From positions 2,056,978 through 2,120,977 of the forward strand of contig NZ_CP029829.1 in the NCBI RefSeq assembly GCF_003233655.1: a DNA stretch of 64,000 nucleotides. Reading direction: 5' to 3'. How positions within the stretch are numbered: position 1 is the first letter of the stretch; the number at the start of each line of letters is the position of its first letter. Positions 8,179 through 16,219 of this stretch are shown one piece after another. This DNA is from Azospirillum ramasamyi (lineage in GTDB: Bacteria > Pseudomonadota > Alphaproteobacteria > Azospirillales > Azospirillaceae). Below the pieces are notes generated by a model, which was given only the letters and a program-made list of their open reading frames with translations, ran no database searches and was not told the DNA's origin. Both the position numbers and the translations under genes were made by a program.

Positions 8179-8239
8179 GGTCTGAAACCACGCGGAAGCT
8201 GGCCGTCCAGAGGAGCAGCCGGCGGCGTCGCGCGGTCGG

Positions 8240-10204
8240 TTAAAATGGCGAATCGGTCACGGCATCGCCGGCAGGCGATTTCGCTTCCTCAACCAGTTTA
8301 GCAACCGCGGCGTCAAGGGCAAGAATTTCCTGATCCTTGCCGCCCAGCACGCGGAGCGCGACCGTCCGCTCTTCCGCCTCGCGCTTTCCGACAACCATCA
8401 TCAGCGGAACCTTCTTCAGGCTGTGCTCGCGGACCTTCAGGTTGATCTTCTCGTTGCGGGTGTCGAGCTCGACGCGCAGGCCCTTGCGCTTCAACAGCTT
8501 GGCCACTTCCTCGGCATAGCCGTCGGCCTCGCTGGTGATGGTGGCGACGGTGACCTGCACCGGCGCCAGCCACAGCGGGAACTTGCCGGCGTAATGCTCG
8601 ATCAGCATGCCGATGAAGCGCTCCATCGAGCCCAGGATCGCCCGGTGCAGCATGATCGGCCGATGGCGCGCGCCATCCTCGCCGATATAGCTGGCATCGA
8701 GCCGCTCCGGCAGGTTCGGATCGTACTGCAGCGTGCCGCACTGCCAGGTCCGGCCGATGGCGTCGGTCAGGTGGAATTCCACCTTGGGGCCGTAGAAGGC
8801 GCCCTCGCCCGGCAGTTCCTCGTACTCCAGCCCGGCGTCGCGAAGCGCCTGGCCCAGCGCCCCTTCGGCCCGGTCCCACAGGTCGTCTGTGCCGGTGCGG
8901 ACATCCGGACGCAGGGCCAGCTTCACCGAGATCTTGTCGAAGCCCAGATCCTTGTAGACGCCGAGCTGCAGCTTGAAATACTCGGCCGCCTCGCTCTGCA
9001 CCTGATCCTCGGTGCAGAAGATGTGCGCGTCGTCCTGGGTGAAGGCGCGCACGCGCATGATGCCGTGCAGCGCGCCCGACGGTTCGTTGCGGTGGCAGGC
9101 CCCGAACTCCGCCATGCGGATCGGCAGGTCGCGGTACGAGCGCAGGCCGTGGCGGAAGATCTGGACATGGCCGGGGCAGTTCATCGGCTTGATGCCCAGC
9201 AGCTTCTCGCCGCCGTCGGCCTCCACCTTGAACATGTTGTCGCCATACATGTCCCAGTGGCCCGACGCCTTGAACAGCGAGCTGTCGATCAGCTGCGGCG
9301 TCTTGACCTCGACATAGCCGGCGGCCTTCAGCTTGGTGCGGATGTAGGTTTCCAGCGTCTGGTAGAGCGTCCAGCCCTTCGGATGCCAGAAGACCGAGCC
9401 GACCGCCTCTTCCTGGACGTGGAACAGGTCCAGCTCCTTGCCCAGCTTGCGGTGGTCGCGCTTCTCCGCCTCCTCGATCTGATGCAGGTAGGCCTTCAAC
9501 TCCTTCTCGTCGCGCCAGGCGGTGCCGTAGATGCGCTGGAGCATGGGATTGCGGCTGTCGCCGCGCCAATAGGCGCCGGCAACCTTCATCAGCTTGAAGC
9601 CCTGCCCGACCTTGCCCGTCGTCATGGCGTGGGGTCCGCGGCACAGATCCAGCCAGTCGCCCTGGCGGTAGATCGACACCGGCTCGCCCTGCGGGATCGC
9701 CGCGATCAGCTCGGCCTTGTAGTGCTCGCCCAGCTTCTTGAAATAGGCGACCGCCTCGTCGCGGTCCCAGACCTCGCGGACGATCGGGATGTCGGCCGCG
9801 ACGATCTCGCGCATCTTCGCCTCGATCTTCTCCAGATCGTCGGGCGTGAACGGCTCGTCGCGCGCGAAGTCATAGTAGAAGCCGGTGGCGATCGACGGGC
9901 CGATCGTGACCTGCGTGCCGGGATACAGCTTCTGCACCGCGTCGGCCAGCACATGGGCGGCGTCGTGGCGGATGACCTCGAGGGCGTCGGCGTGGTTGCG
10001 CGTGACGATCTCGATCTTGGCGTTGGTAGTGACGGTGGTGGTGAGGTCCTTCACCGTGCCGTCGACCTTGACGGCAAGCGCATCTTTGGCAAGGCGCGAA
10101 CCGATGGACTGGGCAATCTCGAGCCCCGTCACCGGCCGGTCGAACTCCCGCACGCTGCCGTCGGGCAGCGTGATGGCGATGTTGGACGTCACCGAAGTCA
10201 CCAT
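8240..10204 (-). CDS. thrS: Threonyl-tRNA synthetase
   Basis: 654 aa, class II synthetase charging tRNA-Thr. The domain order is complete: TGS ([17 protein letters not shown]), the second additional (editing) domain with [10 protein letters not shown] and the RGPH cysteine region (DLCRGPH), the catalytic core with zinc-site MNCPGH and motif 2 [10 protein letters not shown], and the C-terminal anticodon-binding domain ([15 protein letters not shown]). The ATG at 10204 gives the usual length (E. coli 642 aa); frames running further upstream add only low-complexity sequence that overlaps the mazE promoter. infC follows 75 nt downstream, so the two probably share a transcript. Confidence 0.96.
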   Translation of the reverse strand: MVTSVTSNIAITLPDGSVREFDRPVTGLEIAQSIGSRLAKDALAVKVDGTVKDLTTTVTTNAKIEIVTRNHADALEVIRHDAAHVLADAVQKLYPGTQVTIGPSIATGFYYDFARDEPFTPDDLEKIEAKMREIVAADIPIVREVWDRDEAVAYFKKLGEHYKAELIAAIPQGEPVSIYRQGDWLDLCRGPHAMTTGKVGQGFKLMKVAGAYWRGDSRNPMLQRIYGTAWRDEKELKAYLHQIEEAEKRDHRKLGKELDLFHVQEEAVGSVFWHPKGWTLYQTLETYIRTKLKAAGYVEVKTPQLIDSSLFKASGHWDMYGDNMFKVEADGGEKLLGIKPMNCPGHVQIFRHGLRSYRDLPIRMAEFGACHRNEPSGALHGIMRVRAFTQDDAHIFCTEDQVQSEAAEYFKLQLGVYKDLGFDKISVKLALRPDVRTGTDDLWDRAEGALGQALRDAGLEYEELPGEGAFYGPKVEFHLTDAIGRTWQCGTLQYDPNLPERLDASYIGEDGARHRPIMLHRAILGSMERFIGMLIEHYAGKFPLWLAPVQVTVATITSEADGYAEEVAKLLKRKGLRVELDTRNEKINLKVREHSLKKVPLMMVVGKREAEERTVALRVLGGKDQEILALDAAVAKLVEEAKSPAGDAVTDSPF

Positions 10205-10407
10205 TTCACTAGTGTTGCATGTCACCCGCATCGGGTGCCCGGACAGGACCGGGAAGGCGAAATTTCCATCGCCGCGTGGGGGAATGTCAAGCGCGGCGGC
10301 GGAAATCAAGAACTCCGGGCAACCCACGGCTTTATTTTTGCCACGCTCACCGTATATCCTGTGGATATCCGATAGACGGCCATCGCAGCGGCAAGGAGGC
10401 CACGCGC

Positions 10408-10653
10408 ATGCAGGTCCAACTCGCCCGGTGGGGCAACAGCCTGGGCATCCGCATCCCCAAGGACATTGCCAATCAAGTGGGGCTGCGCGACGGCGCAAGG
10501 GTGGACATTCACGCAGAAGGCGATCGGATCATCATTACCACGGAGCGCCCCCGCTACAGCCTGGACGAACTTATGAAAGGCGTCACGCCTGAGGCGATGC
10601 GGGAGGCGTTCGACTGGGGTCCCGATGTCGGTCGCGAGATCGTCGAAGAATGA
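10408..10653 (+). CDS. mazE: MazE-type antitoxin (AbrB/MazE fold)
   Basis: 81 aa. The N-terminal swapped-hairpin AbrB domain ([31 protein letters not shown]) binds DNA, and the acidic C-terminal tail ([11 protein letters not shown]...[13 protein letters not shown]) is the expected toxin-neutralising segment. A strong AAGGAGG at 10393-10399 precedes the ATG. The stop overlaps the toxin start (ATGA at 10650), the classic toxin-antitoxin arrangement. The promoter lies in the short gap divergent from thrS and is probably autoregulated. Confidence 0.93.
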   Translation: MQVQLARWGNSLGIRIPKDIANQVGLRDGARVDIHAEGDRIIITTERPRYSLDELMKGVTPEAMREAFDWGPDVGREIVEE

Positions 10654-10997
10654 CCGGAGACGAATGGGAGCCGGATGCCGGCGATCTCATCTGGACCGAC
10701 TTCGATCCCCGAACGGGGCGTGAACAGGGCGGACGCAGACCGGCACTGATCGTGTCACCGCGTGCATTCTGGCAAGCGACGCGCTTTGCAATCGTATGCC
10801 CCATCACCACGCGCGTCCGCCCATTTCCCAGCAGTGCCGTGCTGCCGCCAGGCCCGCCGATTTCCGGCGAAATCCTCACCAGCCATGTTCGCAGCATCGA
10901 TACCATGGCCCGGCCACTGCTGTTCTCCGGCGCACGCGCCCCATCGGCCATTCTGGCGGAAGTGCGTGGAAAGCTTGCGGCACTGATCGGACTTTAA
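10650..10997 (+). CDS. mazF: MazF/PemK-type toxin endoribonuclease
   Basis: 115 aa. MazF cuts single-stranded RNA at short sequence motifs. The fold signature is clear: GDLIWTDFDPRTGREQGGRRPALIVSP (the conserved R of GRRPA), then FAIVCPITTRVRPFP, the SGEILTSHVRSID strand with the catalytic Ser/Thr and Arg, and a terminal helix. It overlaps mazE by 4 nt. It appears full-length and intact. The cleavage motif cannot be predicted here. Confidence 0.92.
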   Translation: MTGDEWEPDAGDLIWTDFDPRTGREQGGRRPALIVSPRAFWQATRFAIVCPITTRVRPFPSSAVLPPGPPISGEILTSHVRSIDTMARPLLFSGARAPSAILAEVRGKLAALIGL

Positions 10998-11007
10998 GGG
11001 TTTCACC

Positions 11008-12225
11008 TCACTCCGGCTTCCGGCTCAGCCGCGGTTCGCCGAACAGATAGCCCTGGCCGAAGTCGAAGCCGGTGTCGAGCACCTCGACCAGCTGGCTCTC
11101 GGTCTCGATCTTCTCGACGATCAGGTCGATGCCGTCGGCGGCGCAGCGGCGGCGCAGCTCGCGGATGCGCTCGGCGTTGGCGGGGTCGAGCACCAGGGCG
11201 CGGTCCAGCTTGATGCAGCGGACTTCATGGCGCAGCAGCCGGTCCAGGTCGATGTCGAGATCCGTCACCTGATCCATCGAGAAGCGGAAGCCCAGCCGGG
11301 CCAGCTGCGACAGGATGCCCATCGTCACCGCCCCGCCGGCGCTCAGGGCGTGCTGGCTCAACTCGAAGACCAGCTTCGGCACCAGGGCGTGGTTCTGCGC
11401 CATCATGTTCAGGAACTGGCGCATGAACTCCGCATCGGCCAGCGTCGCGGCGGAGATGTTGGCGAAGAAGCCGATGGCGTGCTGGCGCCGCTCCGTCTCG
11501 CGGATCAGTTGGACGCAGCGGACCAGCTGCAGATTGTCGATGGTGGCGATCAGCCCCTCGCGCTCGGCGATGTCGAGATAGCGGTCGGGCATGATCTGCT
11601 GCCCATCGGCGGCGCGCACGCGCGAGAACACCTCGTAGAAGCGGTGCTTGCGCTGGGGAAGGCTGACGATGGGCTGGAGATAGACGTCGATGCGGTCGGC
11701 CTTCAGCGCGTCGCGCACCGCCTCCAGCACCGCGGCGTCGTCCATCGCAGCCGGCGGCGATGCGGCAGCGGAGAGCGGCGCCGGCTGCGGAGCCGGGAAC
11801 GGCACCGCGGCCGGACGCCGGCCGCCGCCGGGATCGCTGCTGGGCGCCGGCGGGCGCGGGGCGCGCCGCTCGGTCAGGCGGGCGACCAGCGACTGCAGCA
11901 GCTTCACCTCCTGCATCACGGCATCGTAGCGGACGGTGCTTTCCGGCGCGGCGGCGCCATGATCCGATGCAAGGCGCTGCTCGAGCAGGCGGGCCAGTTC
12001 CTCCACCCGGTCGTTCAGGCGGGCGATGCGGCGGGCGGCCCTGCGCTCGCGCTCCAGCCGGGTCACCACGTCATGGACCAGCGCCCCGGCCAGCACCACC
12101 AGCGCCCCGGCCATCCACGCCACCAGCGGATCGGCTTCCGGGCGGAGCGCCCATAGGGCGGCTCCGGCCGAAATCCCGGCGATCAGGTAAGCCAGCGCAT
12201 AGACGAGGTGCGTCAGCAGGGTCAT
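11008..12225 (-). CDS. Membrane protein with degenerate EAL domain
   Basis: 405 aa. Two N-terminal membrane helices (LVYALAYLIAGISAGAALWAL and LVAWMAGALVVLAGALVHDVV) are followed by a coiled coil (~50-110), a Pro/Ala linker and a C-terminal EAL fold. The EAL signature is YEVFSR in place of E-A/V-L-x-R, and the DDFGTG loop is replaced by MDQVTDLDIDL, so key metal-binding aspartates appear lost, while N (FFANISA), K (IKLDRAL), E (VEKIETES) and Q (QGYLFGEP) remain. Catalytic c-di-GMP phosphodiesterase activity is doubtful; a binding or scaffold role is more likely. A GTG at 12237 is an alternative start. It is just downstream of pyrD. Confidence 0.8.
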   Translation of the reverse strand: MTLLTHLVYALAYLIAGISAGAALWALRPEADPLVAWMAGALVVLAGALVHDVVTRLERERRAARRIARLNDRVEELARLLEQRLASDHGAAAPESTVRYDAVMQEVKLLQSLVARLTERRAPRPPAPSSDPGGGRRPAAVPFPAPQPAPLSAAASPPAAMDDAAVLEAVRDALKADRIDVYLQPIVSLPQRKHRFYEVFSRVRAADGQQIMPDRYLDIAEREGLIATIDNLQLVRCVQLIRETERRQHAIGFFANISAATLADAEFMRQFLNMMAQNHALVPKLVFELSQHALSAGGAVTMGILSQLARLGFRFSMDQVTDLDIDLDRLLRHEVRCIKLDRALVLDPANAERIRELRRRCAADGIDLIVEKIETESQLVEVLDTGFDFGQGYLFGEPRLSRKPE

Positions 12226-12261
12226 CGCGGGAACCACGGTGGTGGAAGCGGCAACGCGGGA

Positions 12262-13335
12262 TCAGCGGTGATCCACCCCCACCGCCTCGGCGACCGAGCG
12301 GAAGCCGTCGCGGCGCAGCAGATCCGCCAACTCGCGGCGGATGCGGTGGACCACGGCCGGCCCGGCATAGACCATTGCCGAATAGAGCTGCACCAGCGAG
12401 GCGCCGGCCCGGATCTTGGCATAGGCGTCCTCGCCCGTGGCCACGCCGCCGACGCCGATGATCGGCAGCTTGCCGCCGGTCAGCGCGTAGATCTCGCGCA
12501 GGACGGAGGTGGAGGCCTCGAACAGCGGCGCGCCGGACAGGCCGCCGGACTCGCTGCGCATCGCCGCCGGGATGCCGTCGGGCCGGGCGATGGTGGTGTT
12601 GGAGATGATCAGCCCGTCGATGCCGGATTCCAGCGCCACCGCCGCGATGTCGCTCTTGTCCTCCACCGTCAGATCGGGGGCGATCTTCAGCAGCAGCGGC
12701 GGATTGCGGGTCAGGCCGCAGGCGGCCCGCGCCTCCAGCGCCCGGTCCAGCAGGGCGCGCAGGGGGTCGCGGCCCTGCAGGGCGCGCAGGCCCGGCGTGT
12801 TGGGGGAGGAGACGTTGACGACCAGATAATCGACCAGCGAGGCCAGCCGGCGCACGCTGATGACGTAATCGTCGGCGGCGTCGGCGGTGTCCTTGTTCTT
12901 GCCCAGATTGGCGCCGACGATGCCGGGCACGCGCCTGGCCGAGTCGCGGCGGCGCTCCAGACGCTGGGCGAAGACCTCCAGCCCCTCGTTGTTGAAGCCC
13001 ATGCGGTTGATGATCGCGCGCTGCTCCACCAGCCGGAACAGGCGGGGGCGCGGGTTGCCGGGCTGGGGACGCGGAGTGACGCTGCCGGGCTCGACGAAGC
13101 CGAAGCCGAGATTGAGCGTGGCGTCGATCACTTCGGCATTCTTGTCGAAGCCGGCGGCCAGCCCGACCGGGTTGGCGAAGTCCAGACCCCAGACGCGGGT
13201 GTGCAGCGCGGGGTCGTCCTTGCCGCGGGCCGGCGGAACCAGTCCGGTCTTCAGCGCCTTGACGGTCAGGCCATGCGCGGTCTCGGGGTCGAAGCGGAAC
13301 AGCAGCGGGCCGGCAAGCGGATAGAGGTCGATCAC
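12262..13335 (-). CDS. pyrD: Dihydroorotate dehydrogenase (quinone)
   Basis: 357 aa, class 2 PyrD of de novo pyrimidine synthesis; it oxidises dihydroorotate with FMN and passes electrons to quinone. The N-terminal membrane-association extension (YPLAGPLLFRFDPETAHGLTVKAL) marks class 2. FMN and catalytic motifs are present: GLAAGFDKNAE, NRMGFNNEG, VNVSSPNTPGLR with the catalytic serine, LLKIAPDLT, and IIGVGGVATGEDA. It overlaps the upstream DUF952 gene by 4 nt (ATGA), so the two are translationally coupled. Confidence 0.95.
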   Translation of the reverse strand: MIDLYPLAGPLLFRFDPETAHGLTVKALKTGLVPPARGKDDPALHTRVWGLDFANPVGLAAGFDKNAEVIDATLNLGFGFVEPGSVTPRPQPGNPRPRLFRLVEQRAIINRMGFNNEGLEVFAQRLERRRDSARRVPGIVGANLGKNKDTADAADDYVISVRRLASLVDYLVVNVSSPNTPGLRALQGRDPLRALLDRALEARAACGLTRNPPLLLKIAPDLTVEDKSDIAAVALESGIDGLIISNTTIARPDGIPAAMRSESGGLSGAPLFEASTSVLREIYALTGGKLPIIGVGGVATGEDAYAKIRAGASLVQLYSAMVYAGPAVVHRIRRELADLLRRDGFRSVAEAVGVDHR

Positions 13336-13706
13336 GGAACGAGGTCCTGGAGGGTGAAGGGAAAGCCGGCCGGGAAGACATGGCGCCCATCAGGCCCCAG
13401 CGGCAGCGGGTCGACCCGCAGCAGGGCATCCGCCGGCAGCGGCCCGTAGAGATGCGGGAACAGCTGTCCGCCGCGCGAGGGTTCCCAGCGCAGGGCGGCG
13501 CCCAGCCGGTCGGCGTCCACCGTCAGCAGCAGCAGGCCGTCCTGGCCGGCGCGATGCTTGGCGGCGCTCTCCACCACCTGGCCGGCGGTGGAGAAATGGA
13601 TGAAGCCGTCCTGGACATCCTGCGACGAACCCGGGTAGCTGCCGGCCGGGCGGGCGGCGTCCCACTCGTCCGCGCGGCACATGTGGTGGATGATTCGGTC
13701 GGTCAT
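13332..13706 (-). CDS. DUF952 family protein
   Basis: 124 aa. It shows the DUF952 pattern: an N-terminal IIHHMCRADEWDAA, then GFIHFSTAGQVVESAAKH, LLLLTVDADRLGAALRWEPSRGG, FPHLYGPLPADALLRVDPL. The family fold relates to ADP-ribosyltransferase-like proteins but no activity is established. It precedes pyrD with a 4-nt overlap, an arrangement common in alphaproteobacteria that hints at no clear functional link. Confidence 0.88.
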   Translation of the reverse strand: MTDRIIHHMCRADEWDAARPAGSYPGSSQDVQDGFIHFSTAGQVVESAAKHRAGQDGLLLLTVDADRLGAALRWEPSRGGQLFPHLYGPLPADALLRVDPLPLGPDGRHVFPAGFPFTLQDLVP

Positions 13707-14077
13707 GATAATCGGACACTATCCCAAGGCGCGGCCACCGGCCAGACACATCAAAGCCGCAGTTCGGAAGCCGCGGTCAGAAAGACGGAGTTACCCGCAG
13801 TCCGGGGTGTCCCATGCGGCCGGGTCCGGCAGGGCCGTCGGCCGCAACGCAGGATCGACTCCCCGAATGCAACTCCGCACGCGCCGAGCGTTGCATTTTG
13901 CAAAGCGCACTCCAAACCATTCGGCATTTTGCGGGTATTTTTGAGGTTTCGCCGCCCCCATTCCTGCCGAAACGGCGTGACATCCGGTTCAACCCCCGCA
14001 ATTCCAAGGGCCGCAGCCGCCTTCGCGGAGTGGCACCGCTTTTGCTGTGACGGAAGCAAGTCAACGGAGGACCCGTC
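13707..14077. other. Intergenic region with an inverted repeat
   Basis: No supported gene in 371 bp between the DUF952 gene and a small plus-strand gene. It contains an A/T-richer patch (about 13885-13960) with the perfect inverted repeat TTGCA-TTT-TGCAA at 13891-13903, possibly an operator or promoter of the downstream small gene. Confidence 0.5.
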
Positions 14078-14296
14078 ATGAACGCCATTTCCATGAGCCT
14101 GTTGAAGAATCCCCAGTGCTGCGACACGGAGCTGGCCGCGTCGATCACCGCCATGGGCACGCTGTGCGAGCCGGGTCAGACCGCGGTCCCGCTGAAGCCG
14201 AGCGCCACCATGCTGGCGGCGGGCGCGCGGGCCGGCGGCGTGTCGGTCGAAGTGGCATGGAAGATCTACCAGGCGATGATCCACCACGCCGACTGA
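14078..14296 (+). CDS. Small protein of unknown function
   Basis: 72 aa, starting at an ATG with GGAGG about 10 nt upstream (AACGGAGGACCCGTC). The sequence is mostly small hydrophobic residues with four cysteine or histidine positions (CCDTE near residue 15, GTLCEPG near 30, IHHAD at the end). No signal peptide is obvious. It is not recognised. It lies alone between pyrD and the phage remnant, facing into the remnant, and could be host or phage-borne. Coding confidence rests on the ribosome-binding site and codon usage. Confidence 0.55.
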   Translation: MNAISMSLLKNPQCCDTELAASITAMGTLCEPGQTAVPLKPSATMLAAGARAGGVSVEVAWKIYQAMIHHAD

Positions 14297-14343
14297 GCCA
14301 CGGCGACTGAGCCGCCCCGACCCTCGCCGCCGGCGCCCTTGCG

Positions 14344-14664
14344 TCAACGTCGTCCGCCCTCGAAAGGCATGAAGCCCGAATCGAGCTTGGTCTCGATCCG
14401 CAGCAGATGGTCGGTCAGGCGCTGCTCCACGTCCTTGAGCGTCGCGAAGGAAACGTAGGTCTTGGCGACCTCCAGCTTGTATGCGGCCAGATTCTCGCGC
14501 ACCTGCGCCTGAGCCTCGTCCGCCCGGGCGCGCAGTTCGTCCAGCGCGCTGTCGGCATCCTTGCGCACCCGCGCGATCAGCCAGAACAGCCCGCCCAAGG
14601 CCGGCAATTCGACCGCGGTGATCCACCAGGCGAGATCCAGGCCCGTGGTCAGGGTGTCGTGCAT
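14344..14664 (-). CDS. Small phage membrane protein with coiled coil
   Basis: 106 aa, last gene of the phage block. It has one N-terminal membrane helix (LAWWITAVELPALGGLFWLIARV, about 10-32) followed by a charged helical coiled coil (DADSALDELRARADEAQAQVRENLAAYK). GGAGACACC precedes the ATG. Its position after the large terminase matches where T7-like phages carry lysis genes such as holin or spanin, but the sequence does not identify it as either. Confidence 0.6.
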   Translation of the reverse strand: MHDTLTTGLDLAWWITAVELPALGGLFWLIARVRKDADSALDELRARADEAQAQVRENLAAYKLEVAKTYVSFATLKDVEQRLTDHLLRIETKLDSGFMPFEGGRR

Positions 14665-14698
14665 CGGTGTCTCCTGTCGTTGAGATGGGGGAAGCCGC

Positions 14699-16219
14699 TC
14701 AAAGCTCCCAATCGGACGGCGCCACCACCGCGCCGGCCCCCCGCCAGTCGGGGCGGCGTTCGGGACGGGCGCCGGGGTCATCGAAGCGGAATGGTTCGGC
14801 GCCGAGACAGCCGGCCACCGCGTCCAGCCCGTCGTCCGGCCCGCGGTAGCGGCCGTCCGGTCGCCAGTCGCGCATTTCCCGGATCAGCGGCGTGTCCCAC
14901 ACCGACCGGTGGGCCAGCAGGCGGCGGTCGGCCATCAGGGCGTTGAAGGCCTCGGTGATGCGCTGGGCCTTGGGCTTGCGGCTGGTCTGCTCGACCACGC
15001 CGGCGGCCAGCCGGTCATGGCGCAGCCGCTCGCGCAGCAGACCGGGCAGGAAGCGGCCCAAGCCGTTGATTTCGATATGGATCGACGACAGGTGGTTGTC
15101 GGCCAGAAGGCGGGAGACCTGCCCGCATTGCTGGTCGGCCTCCGTTTCCTCCAAACGCGGGTCGACCGTCAGATACAGCACCCGGTGCAGGTAGAACCGG
15201 TTGTCGGTACCGCCGAAGACCACGGCCACCACGCTGCCGTCGCCGCCTTTCGTCTTGCCGTCCACGTCCAGCCGGGCAAAGGCCGGATCCCACCAGCAGG
15301 AGGCGGAGACCAGCCGCACCCCGTCCAGCGTCAGAACCGCGCGGCCCAGCGCCTCGCGATACACCAGTTCCGCGTCGTAGCGGCCGAGCTTGGCGACGTC
15401 CAGCATGCCGTCCGCGACGCTGACCGGGCGCAGCAGCATCTGGCTGGTGAACTTGTTGGGGCCGGTGGATTTGCGGATACGGGCGACATGGGCCTCGCCG
15501 AAGCGCTCCTTCCAGGTGTAGGTGCGGCGGCCCTCGGCGTCCTCGGTATAGACCGGCAGGACCAGCCGCTCGAATCCCTCCAGGAAAGGCGGGCAGCCGT
15601 CGTCGGTCTCCTCGGCATAGAGACTGTCCTGCGCATGGGGTGTCCCGACATAGAGCTGCGCCCCGCCCGGCACCAGCACATACTCCAACTCCGACAGGCG
15701 CTCGCGAAGGACGGCACGCTTGACCGCGGTGTCGGCGTTGCGCGGCACCTCCACGTCGTCGCAGATCACCACGTCGGCGCGGCTGCCGGTGATGTTGCCG
15801 CCGATGCCGGCCGCCGCCATCGACGGGTCGCGCAGTTCCATCGGACGCACGACCGTGAATTGGTCGGCCGCCCACTGGTCGCGCATCGACGACGGCGGCT
15901 TCAGGTGGCTGCAATCGGGATGGCGTTCCAGGATGCGCTTGACGTTGCGCACCATCTTCGTCGCCAGCCGCATGTCGGCGGCGAGCACCAGCAGCCGGCG
16001 GTTGGGATCGCGCAGCAACAGCCATGCCGCGAACAGCCCGACCAGGGTCGATTTGCCCGACCCCCGGAAGGCCATCAGCAGCATGCGCCGGTTCTGCCCG
16101 GCCATGCACGCCTCCAGCCAGCCCGCCATCCGCGCATGATGGGCGGGGGTCTTCAGCTCCACCATGTCGTTCCAGCCCCGAACGAAGGCGCGAAAGCTGT
16201 CGTCCTTCCCCGCCCTCAT
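14699..16219 (-). CDS. Phage terminase large subunit
   Basis: 506 aa. It packages DNA into procapsids. The N-terminal ATPase has Walker A FRGSGKST (about 52-59), Walker B VVICDDVE, and a coupling motif (VGTPHAQDS). The C-terminal RNase-H-like nuclease shows WWDPAF, GGDGSVVAVV, IHIEINGLG and PDDGLDAVA with the expected acidic residues. It is the T7 gp19-like type in length and order. Its start overlaps the tail-fibre stop by 4 nt. It appears intact. No small terminase gene is recognisable nearby. Confidence 0.88.
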   Translation of the reverse strand: MRAGKDDSFRAFVRGWNDMVELKTPAHHARMAGWLEACMAGQNRRMLLMAFRGSGKSTLVGLFAAWLLLRDPNRRLLVLAADMRLATKMVRNVKRILERHPDCSHLKPPSSMRDQWAADQFTVVRPMELRDPSMAAAGIGGNITGSRADVVICDDVEVPRNADTAVKRAVLRERLSELEYVLVPGGAQLYVGTPHAQDSLYAEETDDGCPPFLEGFERLVLPVYTEDAEGRRTYTWKERFGEAHVARIRKSTGPNKFTSQMLLRPVSVADGMLDVAKLGRYDAELVYREALGRAVLTLDGVRLVSASCWWDPAFARLDVDGKTKGGDGSVVAVVFGGTDNRFYLHRVLYLTVDPRLEETEADQQCGQVSRLLADNHLSSIHIEINGLGRFLPGLLRERLRHDRLAAGVVEQTSRKPKAQRITEAFNALMADRRLLAHRSVWDTPLIREMRDWRPDGRYRGPDDGLDAVAGCLGAEPFRFDDPGARPERRPDWRGAGAVVAPSDWEL

